From Vibrio vulnificus NBRC 15645 = ATCC 27562 (GTDB taxonomy: Bacteria > Pseudomonadota > Gammaproteobacteria > Enterobacterales > Vibrionaceae), in the NCBI RefSeq assembly GCF_002224265.1, contig NZ_CP012881.1:744001-808000 (forward strand): a stretch of 64,000 nucleotides of DNA, in the 5' to 3' direction. The stretch's first letter is position 1. Each line of letters begins with the position of its first letter. The position numbers and the translations under genes were made by a program. Shown here piece by piece: positions 37,429 through 47,304 of the stretch. A model generated the notes under the pieces. That model searched no databases and had not been told where the DNA came from. It saw only the letters and a list, made by a program, of their open reading frames with translations.

Positions 37429-38190
37429 TTAATCATTGATATCGAGGGCACGCTTGCTCTCGTTGAGGTAGTTTTTCAAGTAGCTGTCGATAACACGTGG
37501 GTTCTGACCATCTTGGATCGCCAACACGCCGTCCATGATCAAACGACGATTAAGGGTCTCTTGGTCGCGACGAAGCGCCAATTTATCCGCAATCGGGAAG
37601 AACACCATGTTCGACAAAATCGCACCGTAGAGTGTGGTCAAAAGCGCAACCGCCATCGCAGGGCCGATGGATTTTGGGTCATCCATGTTGGACAACATCG
37701 CCACCAGACCAACAAGGGTACCGATCATCCCCATCGCAGGTGCAACATCACCAAACGCGCGAAACACGCCCGTTCCTTGCGTGTGACGTTCATCAGTTAA
37801 GGCTATGTCTTTCTGTAGTGCTGCACGCACCACATCGGCATCGTGGCCATCCACCAACAAATCAATGCCTTTTTGCATGAAGCTGTTGGAGATCTCCATC
37901 TCTTCCAAGGCCAAGAAACCGCCTTTACGCGCCGCGTCTGCCATTTCGACAATTTTCGCAATCAGATCTTCTGGTTCATCGGCTTTGAACATGAAGGCTT
38001 TGCCTGCAATCTTCGCCGCGCCAAAAAATTGCCCCATCGTGAACTTCATCAATACAACGAAGATGGAACCACCGACAACGATGAGGATTGAGGTCACATC
38101 GACGAACATCATGATGCTGCCGCCAAGAATCATCGCCATCACGACGAAAGCAAGGCCACCTATCAAACCTAAAAGGGTTGCTAAATCCAC
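37429..38190 (-). CDS. pomA: Sodium-driven flagellar stator protein PomA
   Basis: PomA is the four-helix partner of PomB; its cytoplasmic loop transmits force to FliG. The 253-residue protein is nearly identical in sequence to the well-studied V. alginolyticus PomA as I remember it. It has TM segments at about 5-25, 28-50, 150-170 and 180-200, and a charged cytoplasmic loop with KADEPEDLI and DERHTQGTG. Its presence instead of MotA points to the polar Na+-driven flagellum of vibrios. It heads the pomA-pomB unit. Confidence 0.98.
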   Translation of the reverse strand: MDLATLLGLIGGLAFVVMAMILGGSIMMFVDVTSILIVVGGSIFVVLMKFTMGQFFGAAKIAGKAFMFKADEPEDLIAKIVEMADAARKGGFLALEEMEISNSFMQKGIDLLVDGHDADVVRAALQKDIALTDERHTQGTGVFRAFGDVAPAMGMIGTLVGLVAMLSNMDDPKSIGPAMAVALLTTLYGAILSNMVFFPIADKLALRRDQETLNRRLIMDGVLAIQDGQNPRVIDSYLKNYLNESKRALDIND

Positions 38191-38557
38191 AAAGCACTCC
38201 TCATGCTATTTTCCGATTTACCGCAATATAAAGAGATTATTTTCTTTATCGACAATGAGTAACGATCTTTTAGCAAAAACTTGGTCAACAAGTCACAAAA
38301 TTGCTGCTAAGCGTCAAAATAAAGCCGTTACCCTTGATTATTTCGATGAGGCGGCAAAGTGCCAAGCATCATCTCGGGGCTTTTTACAAGTTATAGCAAG
38401 TTTACTGCCATTTTAACGCTCACGGGCAACCTTTTTGTTAGCAAGCCAATATTCTCCTCCTTATTAACCTCATTTTCAGATAAATTTACCCGCTTAAATT
38501 TGACCAAGTCAGCGTGCTAAGGTAACTTGCGGGCATTCTTTTAAAGGCAGAATAGAT
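38191..38557. other. Divergent intergenic region between pomA and xseB
   Basis: This region must hold the promoters of pomAB (minus) and xseB-ispA-dxs (plus). I found no strong hairpin, repeat or known operator. A short open frame near 38258-38416 lacks a ribosome binding site and was not called. Confidence 0.5.
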
Positions 38558-38800
38558 ATGGCAACCAAGAAACCAGAAAACATGTCCTTCGAAGCAACCA
38601 TCGAAGAATTGGACAATTTGGTGGATCAACTGGAAAACGGTGATCTGGCTTTAGATGACGCTCTTAAGAAATTTGAGCGTGGGATCGCATTAGCCAGAGC
38701 CAGCCAAGCTAAACTAACAGAAGCAGAACAAAGAGTTAGCATTTTACTGAGCGACAGTGATGATGCTCCTCTCAGCGATTTCTCCACCTTGGCAGAGTAA
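38558..38800 (+). CDS. xseB: Exodeoxyribonuclease VII small subunit
   Basis: XseB is the small subunit of exonuclease VII, which degrades single-stranded DNA with XseA. The 80-residue protein has the family pattern MSFEATIEELDNLVDQLENGDLALDDALKKFERGI, a two-helix bundle. It starts the conserved xseB-ispA-dxs cluster, 8 bp before ispA. Length and sequence are standard. Confidence 0.97.
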   Translation: MATKKPENMSFEATIEELDNLVDQLENGDLALDDALKKFERGIALARASQAKLTEAEQRVSILLSDSDDAPLSDFSTLAE

Positions 38801-38808
38801 TGTTTTAA

Positions 38809-39705
38809 ATGGATAACTCTATGATTGACGTCCTTGCGTCTTTTCAGCAGCGTAACAACCAACAACTCAATCTTTGGCTCGATAAACTGCCACACCAAAA
38901 TCAAGCGCTGATTCAAGCGATGCGCTACGGACTAGTGTTAGGTGGAAAACGTGCTCGCCCATTTTTGGTGTATGCCACCGGTGAGATGCTTGGTTGCAGC
39001 CAAGAGCAACTCGACACGCCTGCGTCAGCGATTGAGTGTATCCATGCTTACTCTCTTATCCATGATGATCTGCCAGCCATGGATGATGATGAACTGCGCC
39101 GCGGCCAACCAACCTGCCATGTTAAATTTGACGAAGCCACCGCCATTTTAACCGGTGATGCTTTACAAACACTCGCGTTCACCATTCTCGCTGAAGGCAC
39201 ATTGTCTGCTGATGGAGAAACACAACGTGTTGCCATGATCCAAGCATTGGCACAAGCCTCTGGAGCGCAAGGCATGTGCATTGGTCAGGCGTTGGATTTG
39301 GCCGCGGAAAACCGCGCAGTCACGCTGGAAGAGTTAGAAGAGATTCACCGTAACAAAACCGGCGCTTTGATCCGTTGCGCGGTGCGCTTAGGCGCCTTGG
39401 CTGCGGGCGAAAAAGGTTTGGCTATTTTGCCTCAGTTGGAGAAGTACTCCACTGCGATTGGGTTAGCATTTCAGGTGCAAGATGACATTTTGGATATCAT
39501 TAGTGATACCGAAACGCTCGGGAAGCCACAAGGTTCTGACCAAGAACTCAACAAGAGTACTTACCCATCGCTGCTCGGTTTAGAAGGCGCAATGGAGAAA
39601 GCTCACACTCTGTTACATGAAGCACTTCAAGCTTTGGAAGCAATCCCATACAATACCCAACACTTAGAAGAGTTCGCCCGATACGTCGTCGAGCGCAAGA
39701 ACTAA
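38809..39705 (+). CDS. ispA: Farnesyl diphosphate synthase
   Basis: IspA condenses IPP with DMAPP and GPP to make farnesyl diphosphate for ubiquinone, undecaprenyl phosphate and other isoprenoids. The 298-residue product has the first Asp-rich motif DDLPAMDDDELRRG and the second DDILD. An in-frame ATG at 38821 (MIDVLASF) is an alternative start, as neither ATG has a strong ribosome binding site. It lies between xseB and dxs, so it shares its operon with the first enzyme of the MEP pathway. Confidence 0.96.
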   Translation: MDNSMIDVLASFQQRNNQQLNLWLDKLPHQNQALIQAMRYGLVLGGKRARPFLVYATGEMLGCSQEQLDTPASAIECIHAYSLIHDDLPAMDDDELRRGQPTCHVKFDEATAILTGDALQTLAFTILAEGTLSADGETQRVAMIQALAQASGAQGMCIGQALDLAAENRAVTLEELEEIHRNKTGALIRCAVRLGALAAGEKGLAILPQLEKYSTAIGLAFQVQDDILDIISDTETLGKPQGSDQELNKSTYPSLLGLEGAMEKAHTLLHEALQALEAIPYNTQHLEEFARYVVERKN

Positions 39706-39725
39706 CACAATAAGCGCGCATACCT

Positions 39726-41591
39726 ATGACTCTTGATATTTCAAAGTACCCGACACTGGCACTAGCAGAAACACCCGATGAGCTGCGTCTCTTACCAAAA
39801 GAGACGTTGCCAACACTGTGCGATGAATTGCGCACTTACTTATTGAACTCCGTCAGTCAATCAAGCGGTCACCTAGCCTCTGGTCTTGGCACCGTTGAGC
39901 TTACGGTTGCCCTTCACTACGTTTACAACACGCCTTTTGATCAACTGATTTGGGATGTAGGCCACCAAGCGTACCCACACAAAATCCTGACTGGTCGTCG
40001 TGAGCAGATGCCAACTATCCGTCAAAAAGGCGGGTTACACCCTTTTCCATGGCGTGAAGAAAGTGAGTACGACACCCTGTCTGTTGGCCACTCTTCGACC
40101 TCGATCAGTGCTGCGCTTGGTATGGCCATCTGCGCAGAAAAAGAAGGCCAAAACCGCAAAGTCGTTAGTGTAATTGGTGATGGCGCGATCACGGCAGGCA
40201 TGGCGTTTGAAGCAATGAACCATGCTGGTGATGTACACAGCGATATGCTCGTTATTCTCAATGACAACGAAATGTCGATCTCCGAAAACGTGGGCGCGCT
40301 TAACAACCATCTTGCTCGTGTCCTTTCTGGCAATCTTTATACCTCGATCCGTGAAGGTGGCAAGAAAGTGCTCTCTGGCGTACCACCGATTAAAGAACTG
40401 GTTCGTCGCACCGAAGAGCATCTTAAAGGCATGGTGGTTCCGGGTACCCTTTTCGAAGAACTGGGTTTTAACTACATTGGTCCGATTGATGGCCACGATG
40501 TGGTGGAGCTGGTCAAAACCCTAAAGAACATGCGCGAGCTAAAAGGCCCGCAGTTTCTGCACATTATGACCAAGAAAGGCAAAGGTTATGAGCCTGCCGA
40601 AAAAGATCCGATTGGCTATCACGGTGTGCCAAAGTTCGATCCTGCCCATAATAGCCTGCCGAAAAGCAGTGGTGGTAAGCCAAGTTTTTCCAATATTTTT
40701 GGCGATTTCCTTTGTGACATGGCAGCGCAAGATCCAAAACTGATGGCGATCACTCCCGCCATGCGTGAAGGCTCCGGCATGGTGCGTTTCTCTAAAGAAT
40801 ACCCAGAGCAATATTTCGATGTGGCGATTGCAGAGCAGCACGCTGTGACACTGGCTACCGGGATGGCCATTGGCGGATACAACCCGATTGTGGCGATTTA
40901 CTCGACTTTCTTGCAACGCGGCTATGACCAACTGATCCACGATGTGGCGATCATGAACCTACCAGTGATGTTCGCGATTGACCGAGCGGGTTTAGTGGGC
41001 GCAGATGGTCAAACTCACCAAGGTGCGTTCGATTTAAGCTACATGCGCTGTATTCCAAACATGGTGATCATGGCGCCAAGTGATGAGAACGAATGCCGCC
41101 AAATGCTCTATACCGGCCACAAACATCAAGGGCCGAGCGCGGTGCGTTATCCTCGTGGCAATGGCATGGGCACGCCTATCGAATCTGAATTTACCGCGCT
41201 TGAGATTGGTAAAGGCCGCTTGGTTCGCCAAGGCGAAAAGGTGGCCATTCTGAGTTTCGGCACCTTCTTAGCCAATGCGCTTGAAGCGGCAGAAGCATTG
41301 AATGCGACTGTCGCAGACATGCGTTTTGTGAAACCTCTTGATGAAGCGCTAATTCGTCAATTGGCCAACGAGCATGATGTGCTTATCACGATTGAAGAAA
41401 ACGCCATTGCCGGTGGTGCCGGTGCGGGCGTGATCGAGTTTATGATGCAAGAAAAGATCATGAAACCAGTCTTGAACCTTGGTCTACCGGATAAGTTCAT
41501 CCATCAAGGTACTCAAGAAGAGTTGCATGAAGAACTCGGCTTAGATGCCAAAGGCATTGAGCAAGCAATTCGCCACTATCTAGCAAAATAA
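39726..41591 (+). CDS. dxs: 1-deoxy-D-xylulose-5-phosphate synthase
   Basis: Dxs makes 1-deoxy-D-xylulose 5-phosphate from pyruvate and glyceraldehyde-3-phosphate, the first step of the MEP isoprenoid pathway, with thiamine diphosphate as cofactor. The 621-residue product has the ThDP motif [15 protein letters not shown](…)ND (about 151-180), the conserved His in VGHSSTSIS, and the Glu of the second ThDP site in [11 protein letters not shown]. It lies 20 bp after ispA. A strong terminator ends the operon. Confidence 0.98.
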   Translation: MTLDISKYPTLALAETPDELRLLPKETLPTLCDELRTYLLNSVSQSSGHLASGLGTVELTVALHYVYNTPFDQLIWDVGHQAYPHKILTGRREQMPTIRQKGGLHPFPWREESEYDTLSVGHSSTSISAALGMAICAEKEGQNRKVVSVIGDGAITAGMAFEAMNHAGDVHSDMLVILNDNEMSISENVGALNNHLARVLSGNLYTSIREGGKKVLSGVPPIKELVRRTEEHLKGMVVPGTLFEELGFNYIGPIDGHDVVELVKTLKNMRELKGPQFLHIMTKKGKGYEPAEKDPIGYHGVPKFDPAHNSLPKSSGGKPSFSNIFGDFLCDMAAQDPKLMAITPAMREGSGMVRFSKEYPEQYFDVAIAEQHAVTLATGMAIGGYNPIVAIYSTFLQRGYDQLIHDVAIMNLPVMFAIDRAGLVGADGQTHQGAFDLSYMRCIPNMVIMAPSDENECRQMLYTGHKHQGPSAVRYPRGNGMGTPIESEFTALEIGKGRLVRQGEKVAILSFGTFLANALEAAEALNATVADMRFVKPLDEALIRQLANEHDVLITIEENAIAGGAGAGVIEFMMQEKIMKPVLNLGLPDKFIHQGTQEELHEELGLDAKGIEQAIRHYLAK

Positions 41592-41611
41592 AGTAGAGAC
41601 AAACTGACACA

Positions 41612-41642
41612 AAAAAGGGATTGGCAAAGCCAATCCCTTTTT
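41612..41642. terminator. Bidirectional terminator between dxs and pgpA
   Basis: GGGATTGGC / GCCAATCCC with an AAA loop is flanked by AAAAA and TTTTT, between two converging genes. Confidence 0.92.
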
Positions 41643-41656
41643 ATGCCTTATCCGGC

Positions 41657-42160
41657 TTATAGCCAACCTGAAAAATAACCGACGGCATAAAGCGATAGCG
41701 CGGACATCACCCCTGCGACAATGTCATCCAGCATAATGCCTACCCCACCATGCACACGCTTATCCAACCAGCCAATCGGCCAAGGTTTGACCATATCAAA
41801 GAAGCGGAACAACACGAACCCTGCACCTATCCATTTCAGCTCAGAAATGGGAATTTGCAGCGCAGGCATGATGGTCATGGTGATCCAAAATCCAGCAAAC
41901 TCATCCCAGACAATCGAGCCATGATCGTGCACGCCCATGTCGTCTGATGTCACTTGGCAAATTTTAATACCGACTAGACAGGCCGCGACAACAATCACCA
42001 AATAGACAGGAAGAGGCAATGGAGCGAAAACCAGAAACAGAGGAATGGACGCCAATGTTCCCATAGTGCCAGGGATAATCGGCGATAAGCCGCTGCCAAA
42101 CCCCGTTGCCAATAAATGCCAAGGATTATTTAAAGAAATTTTATCAAGTGGATTGTTCAT
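41657..42160 (-). CDS. pgpA: Phosphatidylglycerophosphatase A
   Basis: PgpA dephosphorylates phosphatidylglycerophosphate to phosphatidylglycerol in the inner membrane. The 167-residue protein has about four hydrophobic segments and the family motifs GSGLSPIIPGTMGTLA and HDHGSIVWDEFAGFW. It lies 5 bp after thiL at the end of the ribH-nusB-thiL-pgpA unit, the same order as in E. coli. Confidence 0.96.
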   Translation of the reverse strand: MNNPLDKISLNNPWHLLATGFGSGLSPIIPGTMGTLASIPLFLVFAPLPLPVYLVIVVAACLVGIKICQVTSDDMGVHDHGSIVWDEFAGFWITMTIMPALQIPISELKWIGAGFVLFRFFDMVKPWPIGWLDKRVHGGVGIMLDDIVAGVMSALSLYAVGYFSGWL

Positions 42161-42165
42161 GGTGA

Positions 42166-43134
42166 TTACGCCTTAAAGTGGTCAAAGCCACTCAAATCCC
42201 AATTTAATTTTGTACCGTCATCATGGAGTTCAAAAAAGCCATATGGACGAATTTGCCCAATACACGTTACTTTACAACCTACGTGCGCCAAGGCGCTTTC
42301 GATTGTGCCTCTTGCCTCTTCGGGCACGGTAAAACAAAGCTCGTATTCTTCACCGCTGGTCAGCGCATATTGAAGTGCTGTTTCGCGCTCGGTCAAAAAA
42401 GAAAGCAGTTCAGAGGAAATCGGCAGCTTAGAGACATCGAGGCTAACACCAACCTGAGAACGGTTTAAGATGTGCCCTAAATCCGCAATTAAGCCATCGG
42501 AGATATCAATCGCCGCCGAAGCTAATCCGACCAACGCTTGCCCAGCTAAAATGCGCGGCATACTCATATAGTGCGCTTTTTCTAGCGCTTGTGCGGCTGG
42601 GCGTGTACGCAAGTTGCTATCGAGAATCACATCCAATCCCGCCTTTGCATCGCCTAGCGTCCCCGTGACAAACACATAGTCGCCCGGCTTGGCGCCACTG
42701 CGCGTGATCGCTTTCCCTTCAGGGACAAACCCTTGCACTGTCATGGTCAAACTCAGTGGGCCTTTCGTTGTGTCGCCACCAATGAGCTGAATGCCAAAGT
42801 AATCTGCCAGCTTAAAAAAACCATCACAAAAGGGAGCTAACCAAGCTTCGTCAGCTTGCGGCATAGTCAGAGCAAATGAGACCCACGCAGGGGTTGCGCC
42901 CATGGCAGCCAAATCGCTGATGTTTGACGCTAACGCCTTATGCGCCACCCACGCAGGATCGGCATCGGCTAAGAAATGAGTGCCACATACTAGGGTATCG
43001 GTGCTAATGGCAATTTGCACATTGGCGGGAGCTTTAACCAGAGCGCAGTCGTCTCCAGCAGCAAGGTGTACATCTTTACGTTGAGCCTGACGGCCAACGA
43101 AGTATTTTTCAATCAGATTAAACTCGCCTGACAT
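42166..43134 (-). CDS. thiL: Thiamine-monophosphate kinase
   Basis: ThiL phosphorylates thiamine monophosphate to thiamine diphosphate. The frame is open to 43170, but the ATG at 43134 (MSGEFNLIEKYF) matches the family N-terminus and has AAAGGA 6 bases upstream, giving 322 residues. Metal- and ATP-binding motifs are visible: GDDCALVKAP, STDTLVCGTHF and GGDTTKGPLSLTMT, and the C-terminal DISDGLIADLGH. It is 66 bp after nusB, with a hairpin between. Confidence 0.96.
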   Translation of the reverse strand: MSGEFNLIEKYFVGRQAQRKDVHLAAGDDCALVKAPANVQIAISTDTLVCGTHFLADADPAWVAHKALASNISDLAAMGATPAWVSFALTMPQADEAWLAPFCDGFFKLADYFGIQLIGGDTTKGPLSLTMTVQGFVPEGKAITRSGAKPGDYVFVTGTLGDAKAGLDVILDSNLRTRPAAQALEKAHYMSMPRILAGQALVGLASAAIDISDGLIADLGHILNRSQVGVSLDVSKLPISSELLSFLTERETALQYALTSGEEYELCFTVPEEARGTIESALAHVGCKVTCIGQIRPYGFFELHDDGTKLNWDLSGFDHFKA

Positions 43135-43152
43135 CAAAATCCTTTCCTTTGT

Positions 43153-43184
43153 TATAAAAAAGGCCAGCATTGTGCTGACCTTTT
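43153..43184 (-). terminator. Hairpin between nusB and thiL (possible partial terminator)
   Basis: On the minus strand AAAAGGTCAGCA / TGCTGGCCTTTT pairs with one G-U wobble and a 3-base loop, and is followed by TTTTTT. It may reduce but not abolish thiL-pgpA expression from ribH-nusB. Confidence 0.7.
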
Positions 43185-43200
43185 CGTTATTCAGTGACGC

Positions 43201-43668
43201 TTATTTTTTGCGTACGTGCGGTGCGGCTTTATCTAGCACACCGTTGACAAACTTGTGACTGTCTTCAGCGGCAAAAACTTTAGCCAGTTCAATCGCTTCG
43301 TTAATCACAACTTTGTAAGGTACGTCTTCACGGCGAGTCATTTCGTACATCGCCAAACGTAACAACGCCAGTTCCATCATATCCAAATCTTGCATTGGAC
43401 GAGAAACGTAAGGGCGAATCTTACTATCCAGTTCGGTGTGGCTTAGAACAACACCGGTCAACAAGTCGCGGAAGTATGCTACGTCAGTCTCCGGAGCTGC
43501 AAGTGCAGGCTCAGCAGCACGATGCTCTTCTTCATCATACTTTTCGCCAGCCAAAAACTGAGCTTCGATAGTGGCAACATTTTCTTTAGTAATTTGCCAT
43601 GAATAGATTGCTTGTAAAGCGAATTGACGTGCGTTACGACGTGCGGCTGGTTTCACACTGGCCCCCAT
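43201..43668 (-). CDS. nusB: Transcription antitermination factor NusB
   Basis: NusB, with NusE, binds boxA RNA and supports antitermination in rRNA operons. The 155-residue helical protein has family features [18 protein letters not shown] at the N-terminus and [17 protein letters not shown] with VNGVLDK at the C-terminus. Its ATG overlaps the ribH stop by one base (TAATG), so the two are coupled. A small insertion (about 35-65, Glu/Ala-rich) is typical of vibrio NusB. Confidence 0.97.
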   Translation of the reverse strand: MGASVKPAARRNARQFALQAIYSWQITKENVATIEAQFLAGEKYDEEEHRAAEPALAAPETDVAYFRDLLTGVVLSHTELDSKIRPYVSRPMQDLDMMELALLRLAMYEMTRREDVPYKVVINEAIELAKVFAAEDSHKFVNGVLDKAAPHVRKK

Positions 43669-44138
43669 TAGGAATCAATTTCAGAAAGAACGTTTATCAT
43701 CTCAAGTGCGCTCAGTGCAGCTTCTGCACCTTTGTTACCAGCCTTGGTTCCTGCGCGTTCAATAGCTTGATCGATAGTATCAACGGTCAATACGCCAAAT
43801 GCCACTGGAATACTAAATTCAAGAGACACTTGTGCTAGACCTTTATTCATTTCACTACAAACATAGTCGAAGTGTGGTGTACCACCACGGATCACTGAGC
43901 CAAGAGATACAATCGCGTCGAACTTACCTGTTTTTGCTACGCGCTGAGCCACTAGAGGTAGTTCAACAGCACCAGGACAACGTACAACGGTGATGTTGTC
44001 TTCACTGACTTGACCGTGACGCTTCAAAGTGTCGATGGCACCAGACAATAGACTTTCGTTAATAAAACTGTTGAAACGAGAAATAACGATAGCAATTTTT
44101 GCGTTTGGCGCAGGGAAGCCACCCTCGATCACTTTCAT
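43668..44138 (-). CDS. ribH: 6,7-dimethyl-8-ribityllumazine synthase
   Basis: RibH makes lumazine, the substrate of riboflavin synthase, and assembles into an icosahedral shell. The frame is open to 44189, but the ATG at 44138 ([11 protein letters not shown]) has AAGGAAGG upstream and gives the usual 156 residues. Motifs: [23 protein letters not shown] and the [15 protein letters not shown] phosphate-binding/catalytic-His region. It is coupled to nusB by a TAATG overlap. A terminator separates it from ribBA. Confidence 0.97.
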   Translation of the reverse strand: MKVIEGGFPAPNAKIAIVISRFNSFINESLLSGAIDTLKRHGQVSEDNITVVRCPGAVELPLVAQRVAKTGKFDAIVSLGSVIRGGTPHFDYVCSEMNKGLAQVSLEFSIPVAFGVLTVDTIDQAIERAGTKAGNKGAEAALSALEMINVLSEIDS

Positions 44139-44270
44139 AAGCCTTCCTTTAACTATGTTCATCAAGTGAGAATCGCCGGATTCTAGCACAATTTTGTGAG
44201 CAATATCTAATGGTATTTCGCCACGAAATACTGCCTTACAGCGAAGAGATGAGTCGAATTAGGGGAGAAA

Positions 44271-44303
44271 AATAAACGCAGCGTTATTTTCGCTGCGTTT
44301 ATT
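44271..44303 (-). terminator. Terminator after ribBA
   Basis: A perfect 13-bp stem (AATAAACGCAGCG / CGCTGCGTTTATT) with a 7-base loop and a T-rich continuation on the minus strand, 11 bases after the ribBA stop. ribH therefore starts a new unit. Confidence 0.87.
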
Positions 44304-44313
44304 AGAAGTGGTG

Positions 44314-45423
44314 TTATTCACACACATACTCAACAACGTTCAGACCAAAACCACCAAGGGCATGGTATTTCTTGTTGCTGGAAGAAAGTAAACGCATATC
44401 GTGCACACCTAAATCTGCAAGGATTTGCGAGCCGACACCAACACGACGTGAAGTGCCCTGCTTCTTGGCCAATTTAGGTGCCTCTTCTTTGTCTTGTGCT
44501 TCAAACATTTTGACACGGTGAATCAGCAGGTCAGGTGACTCTTCATTACCCAGAATCACCAGAACGCCCCCTTCTTGGCCAATACGCTTCATCGCTTTAT
44601 CAAGCGTCCAACTGCGCTCAGCGTTACGATCGCTGCGCAGTAAATCGGTAAAGGTGTCTTGCAAGTGAACACGAACCAGTGGCGTTTGATCACCCACAGT
44701 GCCTTTACGCAAAGCAAAGTGGATTTGATTATCAATGGTGTCGCGGTACGTTATCAGATCAAACTCACCAAACTCAGTGGGTAGCTTGCACTCTGCAACG
44801 CGTTCAATCGTGGTTTCGGTATTGTTTCGATACTCAATCAAATCGGCAATGGTGCCGAGTTTAAGACCATGCTGCTCAGCAAACACTTCCAAATCAGGGC
44901 GGCGCGCCATGGTGCCATCGTCATTAAGGATTTCAACGATAACAGAGGCTGGTTCGAAACCCGCTAAACGAGCAAGGTCGCAGCCTGCCTCGGTATGACC
45001 CGCGCGAGTCAAAACGCCACCATCTTGCGCAGCCAATGGGAAAATGTGCCCCGGTTGCACCAAGTCTGCCGCTTTAGCTTCTTTTGCTACTGCCGCTTGA
45101 ACGGTGCGAGCACGATCCGCCGCTGAAATACCTGTTGTCACGCCTTCCGCCGCTTCGATGGAAACAGTGAAGTTGGTCGTGTATTGCGCGTTGTTATCTT
45201 GCACCATTGGCGGCAATCCAAGGCGCTGACAACGCTCTTTGGTCATAGTCAAACAGATCAAACCGCGACCATATTTGGCCATAAAATTGATGGCTTCTGG
45301 CGTAATGTGCTCCGCCGCCATAATCAAATCACCTTCGTTTTCACGGTCTTCATCGTCCATTAAGATGACCATTTTGCCTAAACGAATGTCTTCAATGATC
45401 TCTTGGGGTGTACTGATTGGCAT
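44314..45423 (-). CDS. ribBA: 3,4-dihydroxy-2-butanone-4-phosphate synthase with degenerate GTP cyclohydrolase II domain
   Basis: The N-terminal domain (about 1-200) is RibB: it has the acidic loop [12 protein letters not shown] and [14 protein letters not shown], and makes DHBP from ribulose-5-phosphate. The C-terminal domain (about 205-369) aligns with GTP cyclohydrolase II but lacks the three zinc-binding Cys of active RibA (the region reads [15 protein letters not shown]), so it is probably not a cyclohydrolase. The frame is open to 45468, but the ATG at 45423 (MPISTPQEI) is the family start. RibA activity must come from elsewhere. Confidence 0.95.
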   Translation of the reverse strand: MPISTPQEIIEDIRLGKMVILMDDEDRENEGDLIMAAEHITPEAINFMAKYGRGLICLTMTKERCQRLGLPPMVQDNNAQYTTNFTVSIEAAEGVTTGISAADRARTVQAAVAKEAKAADLVQPGHIFPLAAQDGGVLTRAGHTEAGCDLARLAGFEPASVIVEILNDDGTMARRPDLEVFAEQHGLKLGTIADLIEYRNNTETTIERVAECKLPTEFGEFDLITYRDTIDNQIHFALRKGTVGDQTPLVRVHLQDTFTDLLRSDRNAERSWTLDKAMKRIGQEGGVLVILGNEESPDLLIHRVKMFEAQDKEEAPKLAKKQGTSRRVGVGSQILADLGVHDMRLLSSSNKKYHALGGFGLNVVEYVCE

Positions 45424-45520
45424 AGCGATATTTCCTGTCAATTTAAGCGCTAAAACGCTGATAGACACTAGTCTGATTCATCGTTACCGAGTGTCAACCT
45501 GTGGGCTAACATTCTGTGAA

Positions 45521-46177
45521 CTAAGCAAAACCATTCTGTTGCAAGAATTCCATGGTGATGCGGGATTCATTATTGGATTGAGCTTGTTGACCGAGTAACA
45601 AACGTTCCATGTAGCGAGCAAGAACGTCCACTTCTAAGTTGACTTTGCGACCCACTTGGAAATCATTAATCGTGGTTTCGTCACCCGTATGAGGGACGAT
45701 GGTGAGTTTAAACGCGTTCTTGCGTAGGTCATTCACGGTCAAACTGATCCCATCAACAGTGATTGAGCCTTTTTCCGCCACGTACTTGCTCAAGCTCTCA
45801 GGCATCACAACCCAAAACTCGATCGCACGGCCAACCTGATTACGCTCAACAATTTCACCAACGCCATCCACATGGCCAGAAACAATATGACCACCAAAAC
45901 GGGTGGTTGGCAGCATCGCTTTCTCGAGGTTCACCTTGTCACCAACTTGATAATTGGCAAAGCCCGTTTTCTTTAAAGACTCTAACGAGAGATCAGCACT
46001 GTAATGACGGTCTGAAAAATCAATCACCGTTAGGCAAACACCATTCGTGGCAATACTGTCGCCCAACTTAACGTCCGACATATCTAGCTTGCCTGTGTTA
46101 ACCGTTACGGTAATGTCTTCCCCTCTTGGGGTAATCGCAGCCAAGGTTCCAACTGCTTCGATAATTCCTGTGAACAT
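45521..46177 (-). CDS. ribE: Riboflavin synthase alpha chain
   Basis: This enzyme converts two lumazine molecules to riboflavin and a pyrimidine. The frame is open to 46240, but the ATG at 46177 (MFTGIIEAVG, the universal N-terminus of the family) is the start and gives 218 residues. Two lumazine-binding repeats are visible, each with a GDSIATNGVCLTV or SITVDGISLTV-type motif, and the second repeat begins GHIVSGHVDGVG. It starts 1 bp after the ribD stop, so it is coupled to ribD. Confidence 0.97.
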   Translation of the reverse strand: MFTGIIEAVGTLAAITPRGEDITVTVNTGKLDMSDVKLGDSIATNGVCLTVIDFSDRHYSADLSLESLKKTGFANYQVGDKVNLEKAMLPTTRFGGHIVSGHVDGVGEIVERNQVGRAIEFWVVMPESLSKYVAEKGSITVDGISLTVNDLRKNAFKLTIVPHTGDETTINDFQVGRKVNLEVDVLARYMERLLLGQQAQSNNESRITMEFLQQNGFA

Positions 46178-46178
46178 A

Positions 46179-47285
46179 TCAACTTTCTTTTGCTTTGATG
46201 TGCGCAATGATGCGGATATCCGGCCCAACCATTCGCACATCTTTAATGTCTAAATCGATCACTTGCGACATGGCTTGCAAACCCAGCGCACCAATCAACC
46301 CACGTCCATCGCTGCCCATCAGTTTGGGGGCTAGGTAAACAATCAGCTCATCCACCAACTGGTGTTTTATCAGCTTCGCCGCCAACGTTGCTCCCGCTTC
46401 AACCCAAAGATGGTTAATGAACTGCATTTGACTCAGTTGCGCGAACAGTTGCGGCAAATCGATCTGCCCTTGCTCATCCAAAGGTGCAGGGAGATCGCCT
46501 TTGGGGCCAACAATGAGTCGCTCACCCGCGGTTTGGTAAAGTTTTAGCTCCGGCGAAAGCTCGGCTTGTCTGTCCAACACAACTCGAGTTGGCTGGCGCA
46601 GCTGTTCTTGCGGCAAAGCGTGTTGCACAGACGAAGGTAACTCTGACCAGCGAACATTGAGAGACGCATTGTCAGCAATCACCGTTTTACTGGTGGACAA
46701 AATCGCCCCAGACTGAGCCCGAAAACGTTGCACATCTCGGCGAGCTTGTGGTGAGGTGATCCACTGACTGTTGCCATTGGCCAACGCTGTTTGACCGTCG
46801 AGGGACGCGGCCATTTTGAGTTGAACAAACGGCATGCCCGTTTTCATTCGCTTAATAAAAGCAGGATTCAGTGCTTCTGCTTCTGCTTGAAGTAGGCCTA
46901 CCGATACCTCGATCCCAGCCTCTCGCAACATGGCAAAACCTCTCCCCGCGACTTGGGGGTTTGGGTCTTCCATGGCACACACCACTCGGCTTACCCCAGC
47001 GTTGATTAAACCTTCGGCACATGGGGGCGTTCGACCATAGTGTGAGCAAGGCTCTAATGTGACGTAAGCGGTCGCCCCTTTGGCTTTGTCGCCAGCCATA
47101 CGCATTGCGTGCACTTCCGCATGAGGCTCGCCAGCACGAAAGTGAAAACCTTCTCCGACAATTTCGCCGTCGCGCAGTAATACACAGCCAACATTAGGAT
47201 TAGGTGCGGTGGTATAGAGGCCGCGTTTCGCCAAAGCAATGGCGCGCAGCATCATTTGTCTATCGATTGCAGTAAATTCCGACAT
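46179..47285 (-). CDS. ribD: Bifunctional riboflavin deaminase/reductase RibD
   Basis: RibD deaminates and then reduces the pyrimidine intermediate of riboflavin synthesis. The 368-residue product has an N-terminal zinc cytidine-deaminase domain (HAEVHAM and PCSHYGRTPPC zinc motifs) and a C-terminal NADPH reductase domain (from about 150; KMAASLDGQTAL and the LWVEAGATLA region). It follows nrdR by 19 bp and precedes ribE by 1 bp, the standard nrdR-ribD-ribE order. Confidence 0.97.
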   Translation of the reverse strand: MSEFTAIDRQMMLRAIALAKRGLYTTAPNPNVGCVLLRDGEIVGEGFHFRAGEPHAEVHAMRMAGDKAKGATAYVTLEPCSHYGRTPPCAEGLINAGVSRVVCAMEDPNPQVAGRGFAMLREAGIEVSVGLLQAEAEALNPAFIKRMKTGMPFVQLKMAASLDGQTALANGNSQWITSPQARRDVQRFRAQSGAILSTSKTVIADNASLNVRWSELPSSVQHALPQEQLRQPTRVVLDRQAELSPELKLYQTAGERLIVGPKGDLPAPLDEQGQIDLPQLFAQLSQMQFINHLWVEAGATLAAKLIKHQLVDELIVYLAPKLMGSDGRGLIGALGLQAMSQVIDLDIKDVRMVGPDIRIIAHIKAKES

Positions 47286-47304
47286 GGTGAACCGTTACCT
47301 TGCG

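Noticed and set aside
37805..38416. 203-codon plus-strand ORF opposite pomA, running into the pomA-xseB gap
   Set aside because: Mostly antisense to pomA, which is certain. The part beyond pomA (from 38258) has no ribosome binding site and no recognisable protein.
45424..45520. FMN riboswitch upstream of ribBA
   Set aside because: The gap is only 97 bases and lacks the AGGATATTCAGGGC-like conserved blocks of the FMN aptamer.
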